The position numbers and the translations under genes were made by a program. The notes below the pieces were generated by a model. That model made no database searches. It worked only from the letters and a program-made list of their open reading frames with translations, and was not told the DNA's origin. From Apiosordaria backusii (lineage: Eukaryota > Ascomycota > Sordariomycetes > Sordariales > Lasiosphaeriaceae), in assembly GCA_030549205.1 (NCBI GenBank), contig JAUKTV010000004.1, forward strand, positions 2,976,001 through 3,040,000: a stretch of 64,000 nt of DNA, written 5' to 3'. Position 1 is the stretch's first letter. Each line of letters begins with the position of its first letter. This document shows, piece after piece, positions 1 through 10,471 of the stretch.

Positions 1-1317
1 CAGGGCGGCTTCGAAATCGGCTTCCGCCTTCTCAGGGGCACCTAGAAAGTGTTAGTTAAACAGGAAGCGCAATATTTGTCAAGAACAAAAGACATACCGA
101 GTTCCAAATTCATACTCGCGCGCTTGATGTAGCTCTGAGTCAGCCCAGGGTCGAGCTCAATGCTCCTGGACAGATCGGCCAGAGCCTCCTCATGCTTGCC
201 CTTGAGGCATTGGAATGTGCCGCGAAGATTGTGGGCATAGGCCTCATATTCACCGAGATCTCCCAAAGTCAGGGCTTTCTCGAATGCCTCAGCAGCCTGG
301 TCGTACTCTGGCGCAATCTTACTATCCAACGCCTTGAGACCCTTTTGAAGCTGACCCTTTCCAGTCTCCTCATCCAGTTCGACGTCGTCCTCCAACCCCG
401 CTGGCCTTGGCTTAGCCCTGAAACTCTGGAGATAGTTGCCCACAAAGGTTGCGCTAGGAAGTCTGGCCGGCTTGGTCTCGAGGATTTCCTTCGCCTTGGT
501 CTCGGCAAACTTCTTCAAAAGACGCTCAACCGCTTGCGCACTCTGCTCGTTCCTGAACCCATCGATGATGCAGCTGGCAGTAATGTCCAGCAGGGCCTCG
601 CTGTACTTGCCAAGGTGGTCGTAGGCATTCGAGCGGCGGTTAAGCGCTTTGATATACTCGCCATTGAAAGCAAGAGCCGCAGTGGTATCCTCGACAACCT
701 TGTCCCATTGGCTCAGAGCGTTGTAGCAGGCAGCGCGGTTGCAATAATAAACCGGGTCCGGCTTGCAGAGGATGGCTTTCGAGTACAGCTCGATGGCCTT
801 GTTGAAATCCTTATCGTTGTATGCCTTGTTACCGGCCTCTTTGAGCTTGGCGGCATACTCCTTGCGTTGTGATTCGGAGAAGGTTGTGACGGATTCCTCG
901 TCAATTTCTGGCAGCTCATCGGCGGTCTCAACTGTGGCGGTCTTGGGGGTTTCCGCCTGCTTCTCGGCGGTAGTGCTCTTGTCGGCTTCCTTGTCGGCCT
1001 GTTTCCGTTTCCGCCGCTCCTTCTTACTGAGCTTGGGTGCAGATTCCTAGAGACGAGGAGATGGGGTCAGTATCCCGGCAACCGAGGACGGCGACGAGGG
1101 GTATCATCAGGCGGACGGCAGGGGTGCTCACTTGATCAGGGCCCTTGCGGATATAATAAACGGCGCCGGCGCCGGTGACAACTACGGCGACACCAGCAAT
1201 GGTGTAAACGAGTCCTTTGTTCTCTGAGGCCCAGTTCGAGATGCGGTCCCACAGCGACGAATTGCCCGGCACTGTTACAGTGGTCCCCGCGGGGCCTGAA
1301 GCAATCGTGGGAGCCAT
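1..1317 (-). CDS. TOM70: TOM70, mitochondrial outer-membrane import receptor (3' part beyond window)
   Basis: TOM70 receives Hsp70/Hsp90-bound preproteins, especially carriers with internal signals, at the mitochondrial surface and passes them to the TOM pore. Exons on the minus strand are 1317-1132, 1046-98 and 41-1 (continuing outside). Introns at 1131-1047 and 97-42 have GTGAGC and GTATGT donors, and the joins keep frame (PDQ|ES; LELG|APEKAEADF). Residues about 35-56 form the N-terminal membrane anchor (GLVYTIAGVAVVVTG). A K/E-rich linker follows, then TPR repeats starting near residue 120 (KEAGNKAYNDKDFNKAIELY), the clamp-type TPR that binds the chaperone EEVD tail. The ATG at 1317 is the first one upstream of the anchor. 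The C-terminal TPR superhelix lies outside the window. The gene is divergent from the aminotransferase gene, sharing about 0.9 kb of upstream DNA. Family identity is seen from architecture and is confident. Confidence 0.93.
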
Positions 1318-2237
1318 GGCTCTTTTGGCGGCAATGAGCTCAGCGCTTAATGGAAGGCTCAGTAAAAGAGACGATACGGGCGATTAATGCTGTGTCAAAA
1401 ATGAGATATGACTACTCGACAGTTGGGTGAAGTGCCGGATGGTTGATGTAGATTATTTTCGATAGCAAGCAAAACCTTGACGTCTCTTCCAGCAACTGCA
1501 CAACCGACAGCAAGCCATGGAAGCTTGATCAAAAAAAATCGGTCCAGCGCGGCCCGCCAATTGCGATTGTTGCAAGTGCTCCACGCCACTGCTCCACCAC
1601 GCGGTTTTTCCGGAAGCTGGCCTGGCACGCTGTAGACAAGATAATAGGTACTACAAGTAAGTCAAGTGCATGGGCACTGTGATGGATCTTCCTATAAGTT
1701 TTGATGCCTGTTGACTGCCTCTTACTTACCTACTGGCTGGCTTCTGATGCCCGTTCACTGCCCTGCCTTCTGATGCATTTAAATTCGATTGTAAGCCTGT
1801 TATCTAGTACCTAGCTTCTGTGTGTGTCAGTCCCCGGGCCTATTATTTTGTCCAGATAGTGCCTCGCAGACTGGCACGCCTGGGCTTGCTCCTGCCACCG
1901 ATAAGAAACGGTGACTTCACTCTTTGCTAATCAAGGTCCAAGCTCCACCCCCACCAAACAGAACCTTCTTCAACCACCACCCAAACTGCCTGAGGCATCA
2001 ACGATGCAACCGTCTGTCAACACAAACACCCCACCACTGAGCTTCACATCAGGTCCCCACAGTAACCCTCAGGGGCATCGTGAGGGGTTGCCGCTCGTTG
2101 CTGTCAAGTGTGCTGCAGTGACTGGCTGAGGATGAGAGACGTGCTACAGATCTACAAATTCAAGATTTAAGAGCTGATCAACAAGTTGAAACTGTGAGCA
2201 GCTTAACACCATCTTCAACACATCTTAGGTACCCAAC
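1318..2237. other. Divergent intergenic region TOM70 / class-IV aminotransferase
   Basis: This 920-nt stretch lies between two divergent starts. It should contain both promoters and 5'UTRs. Open frames here are short and have no recognisable motif. I see no RNA gene or repeat. Confidence 0.6.
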
Positions 2238-3116
2238 ATGTCACCCCCAGACTTTCAAATTTTCACTTCCCTTCGTTTCGATCCCTCTCTTCTCCAGGTG
2301 CACTCCAGCCCAGCCTTCTCCCACGCAGGCTGGAACCATGACCACCCCTCCCCCTTTTACATGCTAGACTACCACCGCGACCGCATGCTCCGTGCTGCCC
2401 GCCATTGGAAATGGGAATCTGCCATTCAAGTCCTCGCCGGTGACGCCGGCCTTCAGCTCTTAGCGGAAACCATCACAGCAAATCTCTCTCAAAAAGATGA
2501 GCCAGCCAAAGTTAGAGTCGATATCTTCCAGGACGGCAAGCTGACCGTCACCGCCTCTCCTACCCTCTCAGTTCCTCTGACTAGACTCTACCCAACGACA
2601 TTGGACCCGCCTTCTTTGGACTCGTACTCAGGCACCGTGTTTGAAGTGGTTGTCGACACCACACACAATGTCAACCCGTCAGAGTTTACCCATTACAAGA
2701 CCAGCAAAAGACAAATCTATGATCAGGCGAGGCAGCAGGCAAGCATCACGTCGCCTACCATTCCCCGGGAAGTCTTGATTGTGGATAGCAAGGATGGCTC
2801 AGTGATGGAGGGTTCGACAAGCACACCTTACTTCTCTCGGGAGGGGAGATGGGTCACACCTGTGGTGAACAAGGAGACGGATAAGGAATGGCATGGTGGG
2901 CAGGATGGGACGAGTAGGAGGTGGGCTTTAGAAAGGTATGTTTATGGCAGGTATCAAATGGAAAAGAGGAGTAAGAGGAGCCGAACTAACAGATGAAATA
3001 GGGACCTTGTTGTTGAGGAGATTGTTTTGGTTGACTCCTTAGTCGATGGGGAAGAGTGTTGGTTGAGCACCGGAGTCAGAGGCTTCATCTTTGGTAGGGT
3101 GAAGTTGAGCCGATGA
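2238..3116 (+). CDS. ABZ2: Class-IV PLP aminotransferase fold protein, 4-amino-4-deoxychorismate lyase-like
   Basis: Likely converts aminodeoxychorismate to p-aminobenzoate and pyruvate for folate synthesis. Exons are 2238-2935 and 3002-3116 (intron 2936-3001, donor GTATGT), giving 270 residues. The start MSPPDFQIFTSLRFDP matches the usual fungal N-terminus. The PLP lysine region is THYKTSKRQIYDQAR, and the downstream conserved acidic motif is VMEGSTSTPYF. The spliced C-terminus STGVRGFIFGRVKL is the typical end of fungal ABZ2-like proteins. Without splicing the frame runs into an unrelated Arg/Lys-rich tail that stops at 2996, so the intron is well supported. Family membership is seen from motifs; the exact substrate is inferred, since class-IV aminotransferases also include branched-chain and D-amino acid enzymes. 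It is divergent from TOM70, with which no functional link is apparent. Confidence 0.82.
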
Positions 3117-3988
3117 AATGCTTCCCTGGCTCTAGGTACAGGGTATGGTCAAGCAGTGTCAGTGCCTCTTGCCGATTCACGAGGGGCCATGAGCATGCCT
3201 AGAAGTATGTAGTAGTTACTGTCACATTACTCATGACATAGGTTTGTGTATGGGTCTTGGTGGGGCTGAGACCACCCCATCTTGCATTGGAGACTCATTG
3301 ACAACCAGAATAAGGTATTGGTTATTGCCATGACCTTTCTATGGAGATGGGCAGCTTGTATCTCTACCAGATCCGACACTACGCCATGCCACAGGGTCTG
3401 CGGAAAGACGATCAACCTTGGGCAAAACCGGTCAAAAGAGCAATTGCGCACGCTTCTGTCACATGGCAAACACCATGGTAGCGGTAACACCACGGCTCCT
3501 CGCGGCTTCTGCCCCATGATAACACCTGTCAACGAATTCAGTCTCGGCCGTTAAAACCAGCCACCGTTTGTCATTGCGCCCTTCTTGCTGTCTACGTAAT
3601 CCCTTTTCAGGCTCAAGTCATACACGACTGCAGTTTGCGCGCGTTCGCAGCATAGCCGTCTCAGAGAGGAAAGAACGACAGCGGCACTTGGCGGCTCATG
3701 ATTGAGGCATCCCTCATGTGTCATCTCCTCGGCGTGGGGGCATGACCTCGCTCTTTCCATCCAGAGGTCAAGCCAGTTACACATGACAGCATGAGTCCTA
3801 TTTGAACAAACGAATCCCCTCTCCGTTTTCTCATTCATTTCCCGCCTGTCTTGTCCATGATATTACCATCGTACTTCAGCAACACCACAACTCTCAGCCT
3901 TCAAAAATTGCTTCTCCTTTCCTTGTTCACCACAAATTACACACCAGACTCTCTCAACCACCAAAACCAAAACAATCAGCACAGCATC
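3117..3988. other. Intergenic region before the aspartic protease
   Basis: This holds the 3'UTR of the PLP enzyme and the promoter/5'UTR of the protease. The last 130 nt are A/C-rich (CACAACTCTCAGC-like), typical of a fungal leader. Minus-strand open frames of about 100 codons here lack motifs and I do not accept them. An in-frame upstream ATG at 3857 matters for the protease start (see that entry). Confidence 0.5.
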
Positions 3989-5509
3989 ATGGAGCCTATC
4001 TTCATTGCCCAGTCCAAGCTCCGTACCGAGCTCGGCCTTCACAAGGTCAAGGCTATTCCCAACAGTAACTTTCAGCGCCATGGCACCAAGGCCTACGCCT
4101 CAGCCATCAACCGCTATGGCATCCAACCCACCAAGCCGGGCCCCCTTACCTCCCGGACGATTCGCGACCCGAGCACCAACTGGACTTCGGGCAAGTACGC
4201 TATTGGTGCTCTGCGTGACATGTGGACTTCTCTTGTTGAGAAGACAGGAGACGACAAACCGGGTGAGGTTGGGGCCCAAGACCAACAGAATGATATGGAG
4301 TACCTTTGCGAGGTGTTGATCGGCACCCCTCCCCAGAAGGTCCTCTTGGATTTTGACACTGGCTCTGCTGACCTCTGGGTATGTTTTTTAATCACCTTCC
4401 CCAATTCAAGTTGGTGGCAGTCTGACAAAAATCAATACAGGTCCGCCCAGATGCCTTCAAGCACGCCGAGTCCTCCACCTTTGAGCTCCTCAAGCACAAG
4501 AGCTGGAAGATCCAGTACGGCGATGGCAGCACAGCCTCTGGCTTTGTTGGCCATGACACTATTTCTATCGGCGGTCTCGTCATCAAGCAACAGGCGGTAG
4601 AGGTGGCCAAGCACGTATCCTCTCAATTCAGCCAGGGCGTCATGGGCGGTCTCCTTGGTCTGGCTTTCAAGCAGATCAATACCGTTTACACCACCTTGGG
4701 CATGCGCGACCCGCAGCCCACACCTGTCGACAACATGATTGCCCAAGAGGACATCCCCAAGGAGGCCGAGCTGTTCACATCGGCCTTTTACAGCTCCCGT
4801 GATCTCCAGCCGGAGTCTTTCTACACCTTTGGCTGGATTGACCAAGACCTGGTCAAGAAGTCTGGAGAGGAGATTACCTGGGCCAAGGTGGATAACTCTC
4901 AGGGCTTCTGGTTGTTCGACAGTGAGAGTGCCAGCATTGATGGCAACAAGGTCGAGCTATCTGGCAACAAGGCCATTGCGGACACTGGCACGACGCTCGC
5001 GCTCATCTCGGACGAGGCCTGTGACGCCTTGTACAAGAAGATTGACGGCGCTTCCTACAGCGAGCAGTACCAGGGCTATCTCATCCCCAAGACAGTCAAG
5101 GTTGATGATCTTCCGGACTTCAGCGTCGCTGTTGGAGAAAAGGAGTTTGTTATTCAGAAGGAGGATCTTATCTTTGCGGATGCCGATGACAGCAATTATT
5201 ACGGCGGGGTCCAGTCACGCGGTTCCATGCCGTTTGATATACTTGGAGGCACCTTTTTGAAGTCCATCTACGCCGTAAGTCTTGCTGGAATCACTTTGTG
5301 TTCTTGATGCTGACTGGGTTCGTGTTCAGATCTGGGATCAGGGCAACAGTCGCTTCGGCGCCGTACCCAAGATCGAGAAGACGCAAAAGACTCCTTTGCC
5401 ATCCACTGAGGGTGATGGTGCGGAGAAGGTGATTTGCTCACTCGACAAGAGCGAGGTGAAGCCTGTTTGTCACGTTGGTGTGACCAACGTTTGCCTGTCC
5501 GATTGCTAG
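3989..5509 (+). CDS. Pepsin-family (A1) aspartic protease with propeptide but no clear signal peptide
   Basis: Exons are 3989-4378, 4441-5274 and 5330-5509 (introns of 62 and 55 nt), giving 467 residues. Both catalytic motifs are present: DFDTGSADLWV straddling intron 1 and IADTGTTLALIS in the second lobe. The flap IQYGDGSTASG is also present. A penicillopepsin-like pro-segment with KAYASAINRYG comes first. The C-terminus carries paired cysteines (VICSL, PVCHV, NVCLSDC). The ATG at 3989 follows an AC-rich leader and starts MEPIFIAQSKL, which is not a secretion signal. An in-frame ATG at 3857 would add 44 residues including the hydrophobic run LQKLLLLSLF, so a longer secreted or membrane-anchored form is possible. 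The acid-endopeptidase role is family knowledge; location is unresolved. Confidence 0.88.
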
Positions 5510-6082
5510 TTTGGGGTTGTTTTTATTTTTGCTGCTGGACAGGTCATTACGTGAGAGGAGCCAAGGCGATGAAAGAGGCTCCCGTCGTTTTGTGGGTGAT
5601 GGATGAATGAACACCTTAGGGGCCCTCGTTTACCGCATTTTTGGTAGGGTTAGCTGAGCACTCAATACAAACATTATTTTTGGCATGATGCTGTTGAACT
5701 TTCGATATCATGTGAGAAGCAGACATTTCATATTTTGAGTCATTGACGGTGCCGGCCGTTGAGGTTGCAGCGGTTACCAGCGGTCCGGGGCCACCTGAAG
5801 CCAAGCTGGCGGCGCTCAGGCGCCTGTTGGAGGGGTGAGCTGCGACCCCACACTCCGTGATCGGGGGTTGAGCCCAGTGGGTGGATGTGGATGCTGAATC
5901 GAATTGCTCACTGGTCTCCAACAAAAATATTTCAACTCACTCACCAGTCGTTACACGTATCACTCACACAGTTTCTGAGGAGAGAGTGACACACGAAGGG
6001 AGCGGCTGTTCCCGACCAACGACCTTTGTAACACCATCACACACTATCCTCCCCCAGACAAGGTTGAAGAGAAGCAGCAAAA
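5510..6082. other. Intergenic region protease / homoserine kinase
   Basis: This 573-nt stretch holds a 3'UTR followed by the THR1 promoter and an A/C-rich leader just before 6083. I see no other gene. Confidence 0.5.
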
Positions 6083-7285
6083 ATGGCGGCCCAATCTTTT
6101 GTTATCAAAACCCCATGCTCCTCTGCCAACATCGGCCCGGGCTTCGACGTCATCGGCCTCGCTCTGTCGATGTATTTGGAACTGCACGTCACCGTCGACC
6201 CTCCCACATCTTCCTCACAGACATGCCCACTCAACTGCAGAATCACCTACGAAGGAGAAGGAGAGGGGACAGATGAGATTTCGCTGGATCCCGAGGTGAA
6301 CTTGATCACGAGAGTGGCGCTGTATGTCCTCAGATGCCATGACCAGAGGGCGTTTCCCAAGAACACGCATGTTCACATCAAGAATCCTATCCCGTTGGGG
6401 AGGGGGCTGGGATCGAGCGGTGCGGCGGTTGTGGCGGGGGTTATGCTTGGGAAGGAGGTGGGGAGTTTGGATCACTTGACGGGGGAGAGGCTGTTTGATT
6501 TTTGTTTGATGATCGGTAGGTCTCTTGAATATGAATGGGGGGAAATGGATGGGATGGGATTGCTGACGAGAGGGAACAGAGAGACACCCCGACAATGTCG
6601 GCGCGGCGCTGTTTGGTGGGTTCGTGGGGACTTACCTGAAGCCATTGACTCCGGAGGACACCGCCAGAGTGGAAATCCCGCTGAGCGAGGTGTTGCCTGC
6701 CCCTCAGGGAGGGATTGATACGGGGGATAGACCCCCTGAGCCGCCTGTGGGAATTGGTCACCATATCAAGTTCCCTTGGGCTCAGGAGATCAAGGCGGTG
6801 GCGATTATCCCCGAGTTTGAGGTGCCTACTGCGAAGGCGAGACAGGTGCTGCCGGCGGAGTACCCCAGGAATGATGTGGTAAGTTTTTTCTGGGTGATAT
6901 ATATGAGGGGGGTGGGATATTGTGCTGATAAGATGGGCAGACATTCAACCTCCAGAGAATAGCGCTTCTGCCCGTTGCGCTGGGCCAGAGCCCCCCTGAT
7001 CCGGAGCTGATCTACCTCGCTATGCAGGATAAACTGCACCAACCGTACAGACAGACGCTCATCCCGGGCCTGACAGAGATTGTGGAGAGCATGACGCCCA
7101 CTACGCAACCAGGTCTCTTGGGAGTGTGCCTTTCTGGGGCCGGGCCGACGATTTTGGCGCTGGCTACGAGCAACTTTGAGGAGATTGCCACCAAGATCAT
7201 CAAAAAGTTCGAGAAGAACAAGATTGTGTGCAACTGGAAGGTGCTGGAGCCGGCGGATGGGACGACGGTGGTGAGGACGAAATGA
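6083..7285 (+). CDS. THR1: Homoserine kinase (threonine biosynthesis)
   Basis: Phosphorylates L-homoserine with ATP to O-phosphohomoserine, the step before threonine synthase in the cytosol. Exons are 6083-6515, 6580-6878 and 6941-7285 (introns of 64 and 62 nt), giving 358 residues. It is a GHMP-family kinase. The N-terminus has the conserved TPCSSANIGPGFDVIGLAL, the phosphate loop is PIPLGRGLGSSGAAVVAG, and splicing restores MIERHPDNVGAALFGGFVG across intron 1. The C-terminal GHMP motif is GVCLSGAGPTILALA. The second join gives RNDVTFNLQRIALLPVAL. Both introns are supported because unspliced reading hits stops and breaks these conserved blocks. The length is normal for fungal THR1. It is convergent with the small minus-strand gene downstream. 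Confidence 0.95.
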
Positions 7286-7940
7286 TTCTATTGCTGAGAT
7301 GGAGATCACTGGTGGCGACGGTATGGGAAGAGAGGAGGTGATAAAATGGGGTACATGATACAAAATAAATAATAGATAGAGGGGGGATATAAAAAAAGGA
7401 TGAAAATGATACCCGGTTGATCAGACTTTGCAGCAGTCTCTTTATGTGTTCTGCTAGGGTCAGTTGTGTTTGTGTGATAAATTGCGAACTTGATATACTA
7501 AGCTTATCCTTGGGTACTCAGGGGTAAAATCATTCAGAAAGCCAGATAAATAACCCGGCAGTTTAAAATTCGCTGCAGGAGCAGCAAATCCAACATCTTC
7601 CTTGACTTTCTCGCAATTCACAGTCAAGTTCACTTCTAACAAAGACACAGGCGCTGGTTATTCATATTTTGAATTCAATTTTTTTTTATATATATTTCCC
7701 AGACCAACCCCATCTAAGAGTAACCCTCTACGTCTGTTGTCTGTATCTGTACAAGTAACCATGTAACTGAGCAGCCGCCTCAGCCATTAAGCAGATGCAA
7801 AATCCCAACCCCAATGTGGTATGTTACCCCAAAACGCCCTCATATCCCAAAACGAAGCAAAATATGTCATGTCGTTTCTTGTGTTTGTGTGATGCAGTAT
7901 GTACTGTCTCGAAAAGAGTGTCGAGGACTCAAGGTTGTCT
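7286..7940. other. Convergent 3' intergenic region
   Basis: This lies between the ends of THR1 (+) and the small mitochondrial gene (-). It is moderately AT-rich with short A/T runs (around 7390 and 7680), consistent with 3'UTR and poly(A) signals. No gene is seen. Confidence 0.5.
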
Positions 7941-8218
7941 TTACATGTGACCATCAAGACCAGAAGCAGCGAGGTAAGGCCAGCCGAGGATGGCGCCAAT
8001 GGCAGGGAAGTAGATGGCACCCTGCTTGCCGAGTCTCTTCACCTGTCTCCCCCAGTCCGCGGCGGCAGAGTTGGTGGTGACGGGCAGGCGCTCAAAAGGG
8101 CGTGCTCAAAGGAGCGGGCGAACTGCCGGAGGGACTTGTAGACGGAGAAGGATCTCTGTTGCTGCTGGACGCCGCGGAAGGCGTTGCGGGCGGCGAGACG
8201 AGCGAGGATGGGAGACAT
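7941..8218 (-). CDS. Small mitochondrial single-pass membrane protein, interrupted by a 1-nt frameshift
   Basis: Reading down from the ATG at 8218 gives a mitochondrial presequence-like N-terminus (ARLAARNAFRGVQQQQRSFS, Arg-rich with an RSFS processing-type site) and then SVYKSLRQFARSFEHA. In the next frame the protein continues as ERLPVTTNSAAADWGRQVKR, then a hydrophobic segment (GAIYFPAIGAILGWPYLAA), ending GLDGHM and a stop at 7941. The two halves join if one C is added to the CCC run near 8098-8101; the span is 278 nt against 279 for 93 codons. The coding quality of both halves suggests a real gene of about 92 residues carrying a sequencing deletion or a young mutation. The presequence plus one helix suggests a small inner-membrane subunit, perhaps of a respiratory complex, but I do not recognise the family. 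An intron cannot explain the shift. Confidence 0.6.
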
Positions 8219-10216
8219 TTTTGGAGATGTTTTTGTTGTTGTTGTTGTTACTCTGAAGAGTGGTGATGAGAGAGGAGGTTGAGTTGAGATTGGTACAGAA
8301 ATGTACAGAAGAGTAAGAGTGAGGAGAGTTGGTGGTTGTTGATCTGAAGATCGAAGCTGTGTTGATGAAGGTGGTGATGATGATGATGATACAAAAGGGG
8401 AAAGATAGGAGACGATGGTGGTGCAAGCAATTATATATTACTATTTCCCAGCAACTTGGAACCATAATTATTATTCCATCAAACGTCCAGATGAATCATT
8501 CCAATCCATCCCGATCCGAATAATCGATCCATTCGGCTGGATTCGAACATCGTACCGTTACCGAAAGCCTGGGATCTCGTCCAGTGTGAAGCTTGCAAGC
8601 TCACAAGTGACCAAAGCTTCCGGCTCCTCTTCGTCGTTTACACTGCTGTCGAGGTCAAATCAGGCGCTTCAGGACAAAAAATGGCACCATCCTTACCCAT
8701 AAGCACCAGATGCCCGGCGGCTCAGCCCTATGGCGATAGCAAGGTTGGGTAAACAACTCGGGCCATTCGCCTCACCATCTGGCCAGCTGGGTGTGGAAAT
8801 CGTGCCACCAAGGGTCGCTTCAGGAACAACGTTGGCTGCTTGGCGGCGCCCGTGGTGTGATTATCGGAGGCGGCCGGGGGAAGCTGGCTGAGCTGGGGGG
8901 AATGGCCGAATGGGGGGATTGGGAAGCTCATGATTGGGTGGAGGCTTGGGGCAAGAGTGGAGGATGTCCATCACCCCAGTTCAGTTGGCATCTGACATCT
9001 GATTTCCAGATTCTCGATTTCCCCAATGCGACCACTTTAGCGGTGCTGATGCACAAACTTTAATCCGCGTTGGGACTGATGAGCCTCGCAACGTGATGGG
9101 TGATCTGGACCAGTCTGTCAAAATCGGGATTTCAAGGGACAGGAAAGTTGAAGGGACGATCTTATGACGCGGGTTGATCCGACATGGTATTTTTTCATGG
9201 GAAAGTTAGGAACAGGCGGGCAAGTCGGCGGTTTGCGATCTTGAATTTATCTTACCGTTGGGTCTCAGTTTCGTGATGCTGCCTCCTCTCAACCCCTGAA
9301 TGAGATCTGGAGTTGAGAGAGGAAGGTCACAATAGCAGGCAGGCTTTTTTGTTTTCCCTCATGAATGTGGCATTCATCGGCGTCGTCATTTTGCTTTCCT
9401 CCCCATGTCTGATCACCCTATTTCTGGCTCCCACTGTCGGCGAATCTTACCTCCGTTATATATTTGCTATTACCATTCAGATCCTGCTGTTTCTTCACAC
9501 TGCATCCACCCAGCAAACACATCAATTAGCCTTTTCAACTAAACACAGAGTCACTCTCTCCAACTCTGACAACCGGGACAAAGAATCACACTTCATATAC
9601 AAGTTGAAAACCCCCCTCTTCCAGCGAAAGTAGCTTCAAAACTAGTAAAGGAAATTATAGCCTGATTAGCTGACCATCCCTTGGACTACCAGGACGAGCG
9701 CTGCCACTATGATCCCTTCTAGGAAAGGGGGAGGGATGCGCCGTAAATGATATAATGGAACTTCACTTCATACTGTATTTAGTGTATTCCAAAAGACTTT
9801 TGACGCTTTCCGTCTTCTCGAGGAAGTAAGCACAGAGAAAGGATGACATGGCGAGGAGAGATTTTCTAGGCTCCGTGACAGCACAAGTATGTAATGTTGG
9901 GTTACTCATACTGCTCTCAGATAGGTACCCATTCACACAGCAGAAAGCAGTCTCGTTCCATGTGGGATAGAAAGCTCTTTGAGAGGTCATTATACCAGGT
10001 TGCCATACTTGCTACTTAGATAATACGCCCCAGACAGCTTGTGGTCGACACATCGTGAGTTTCCGATAGATACAGCAAGCTGTGAACACATCCCACCAGA
10101 GCTTCGGGTTGGCACAACCATTCCTTCACGTTGAACAAAGATTATCTTATTCGTGAGCACCGTCTTACAAGTCCTACCAGCTTTGCAAGGCTCCCGACGC
10201 CTTGAAGAGCCACATG
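8219..10216. other. Gene-poor intergenic stretch
   Basis: The first part (8219-8460) is the leader and promoter of the small mitochondrial gene, with a TTG-type trinucleotide tract near 8231-8249 and GAT/ATG repeats near 8370-8390. The rest has no open frame with recognisable motifs or convincing splice signals. A segment near 8520-8580 has a TTCGAA-like block but does not fold as tRNA. Confidence 0.4.
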
Positions 10217-10471
10217 CTACCTACCCATCACCAATCCATCGGCTTGGGTAATCGTAGCGCCGTAGGGCAACCAAACCTTGTGTATCGTCACAAGTCCTGC
10301 TTTTTCAGTCTCGGGTTCAATATCCACCCGCATCCAGTCAAACCCTTTTCCGCTCTTTACAACTCCTTTCGTCCTCCCTCCATCACCACCAGGTATTTCA
10401 CCACCACCACCCCCACTCCCAACATCAGCTCTCATCTTGAACATCCATATCAAGCCACCATAGCTGCCCAT
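10217..10471 (-). CDS. Possible 3' exon of an unrecognised gene
   Basis: An 84-codon minus-strand frame begins MGSYGGLIWMFKM, has a Gly-rich loop and ends with a protein-like stretch (FDWMRVDIEPETEKAGLVT, then KVWLPYGATITQADGLVMGR). Another frame just upstream (about 10480-10570, minus) reads GGFIPDDGDNCVTLETGG, which also looks coding. The two may be exons or a decayed gene, but I could not place splice sites that join them. No family is recognised and the frame could be chance. The stop codon directly before the first Met means it is not a complete gene as it stands. Confidence 0.25.
   Translation of the reverse strand: MGSYGGLIWMFKMRADVGSGGGGGEIPGGDGGRTKGVVKSGKGFDWMRVDIEPETEKAGLVTIHKVWLPYGATITQADGLVMGR

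Noticed and set aside
192..872. 226-codon plus-strand open frame
   Set aside because: Antisense shadow of TOM70.
8520..8580. tRNA-like TTCGAA block
   Set aside because: No acceptor, D or T stem can be formed around it.
9313..9633. 106-codon plus-strand open frame with hydrophobic stretches
   Set aside because: No start context, no homology-like motif and no splice sites; considered chance.
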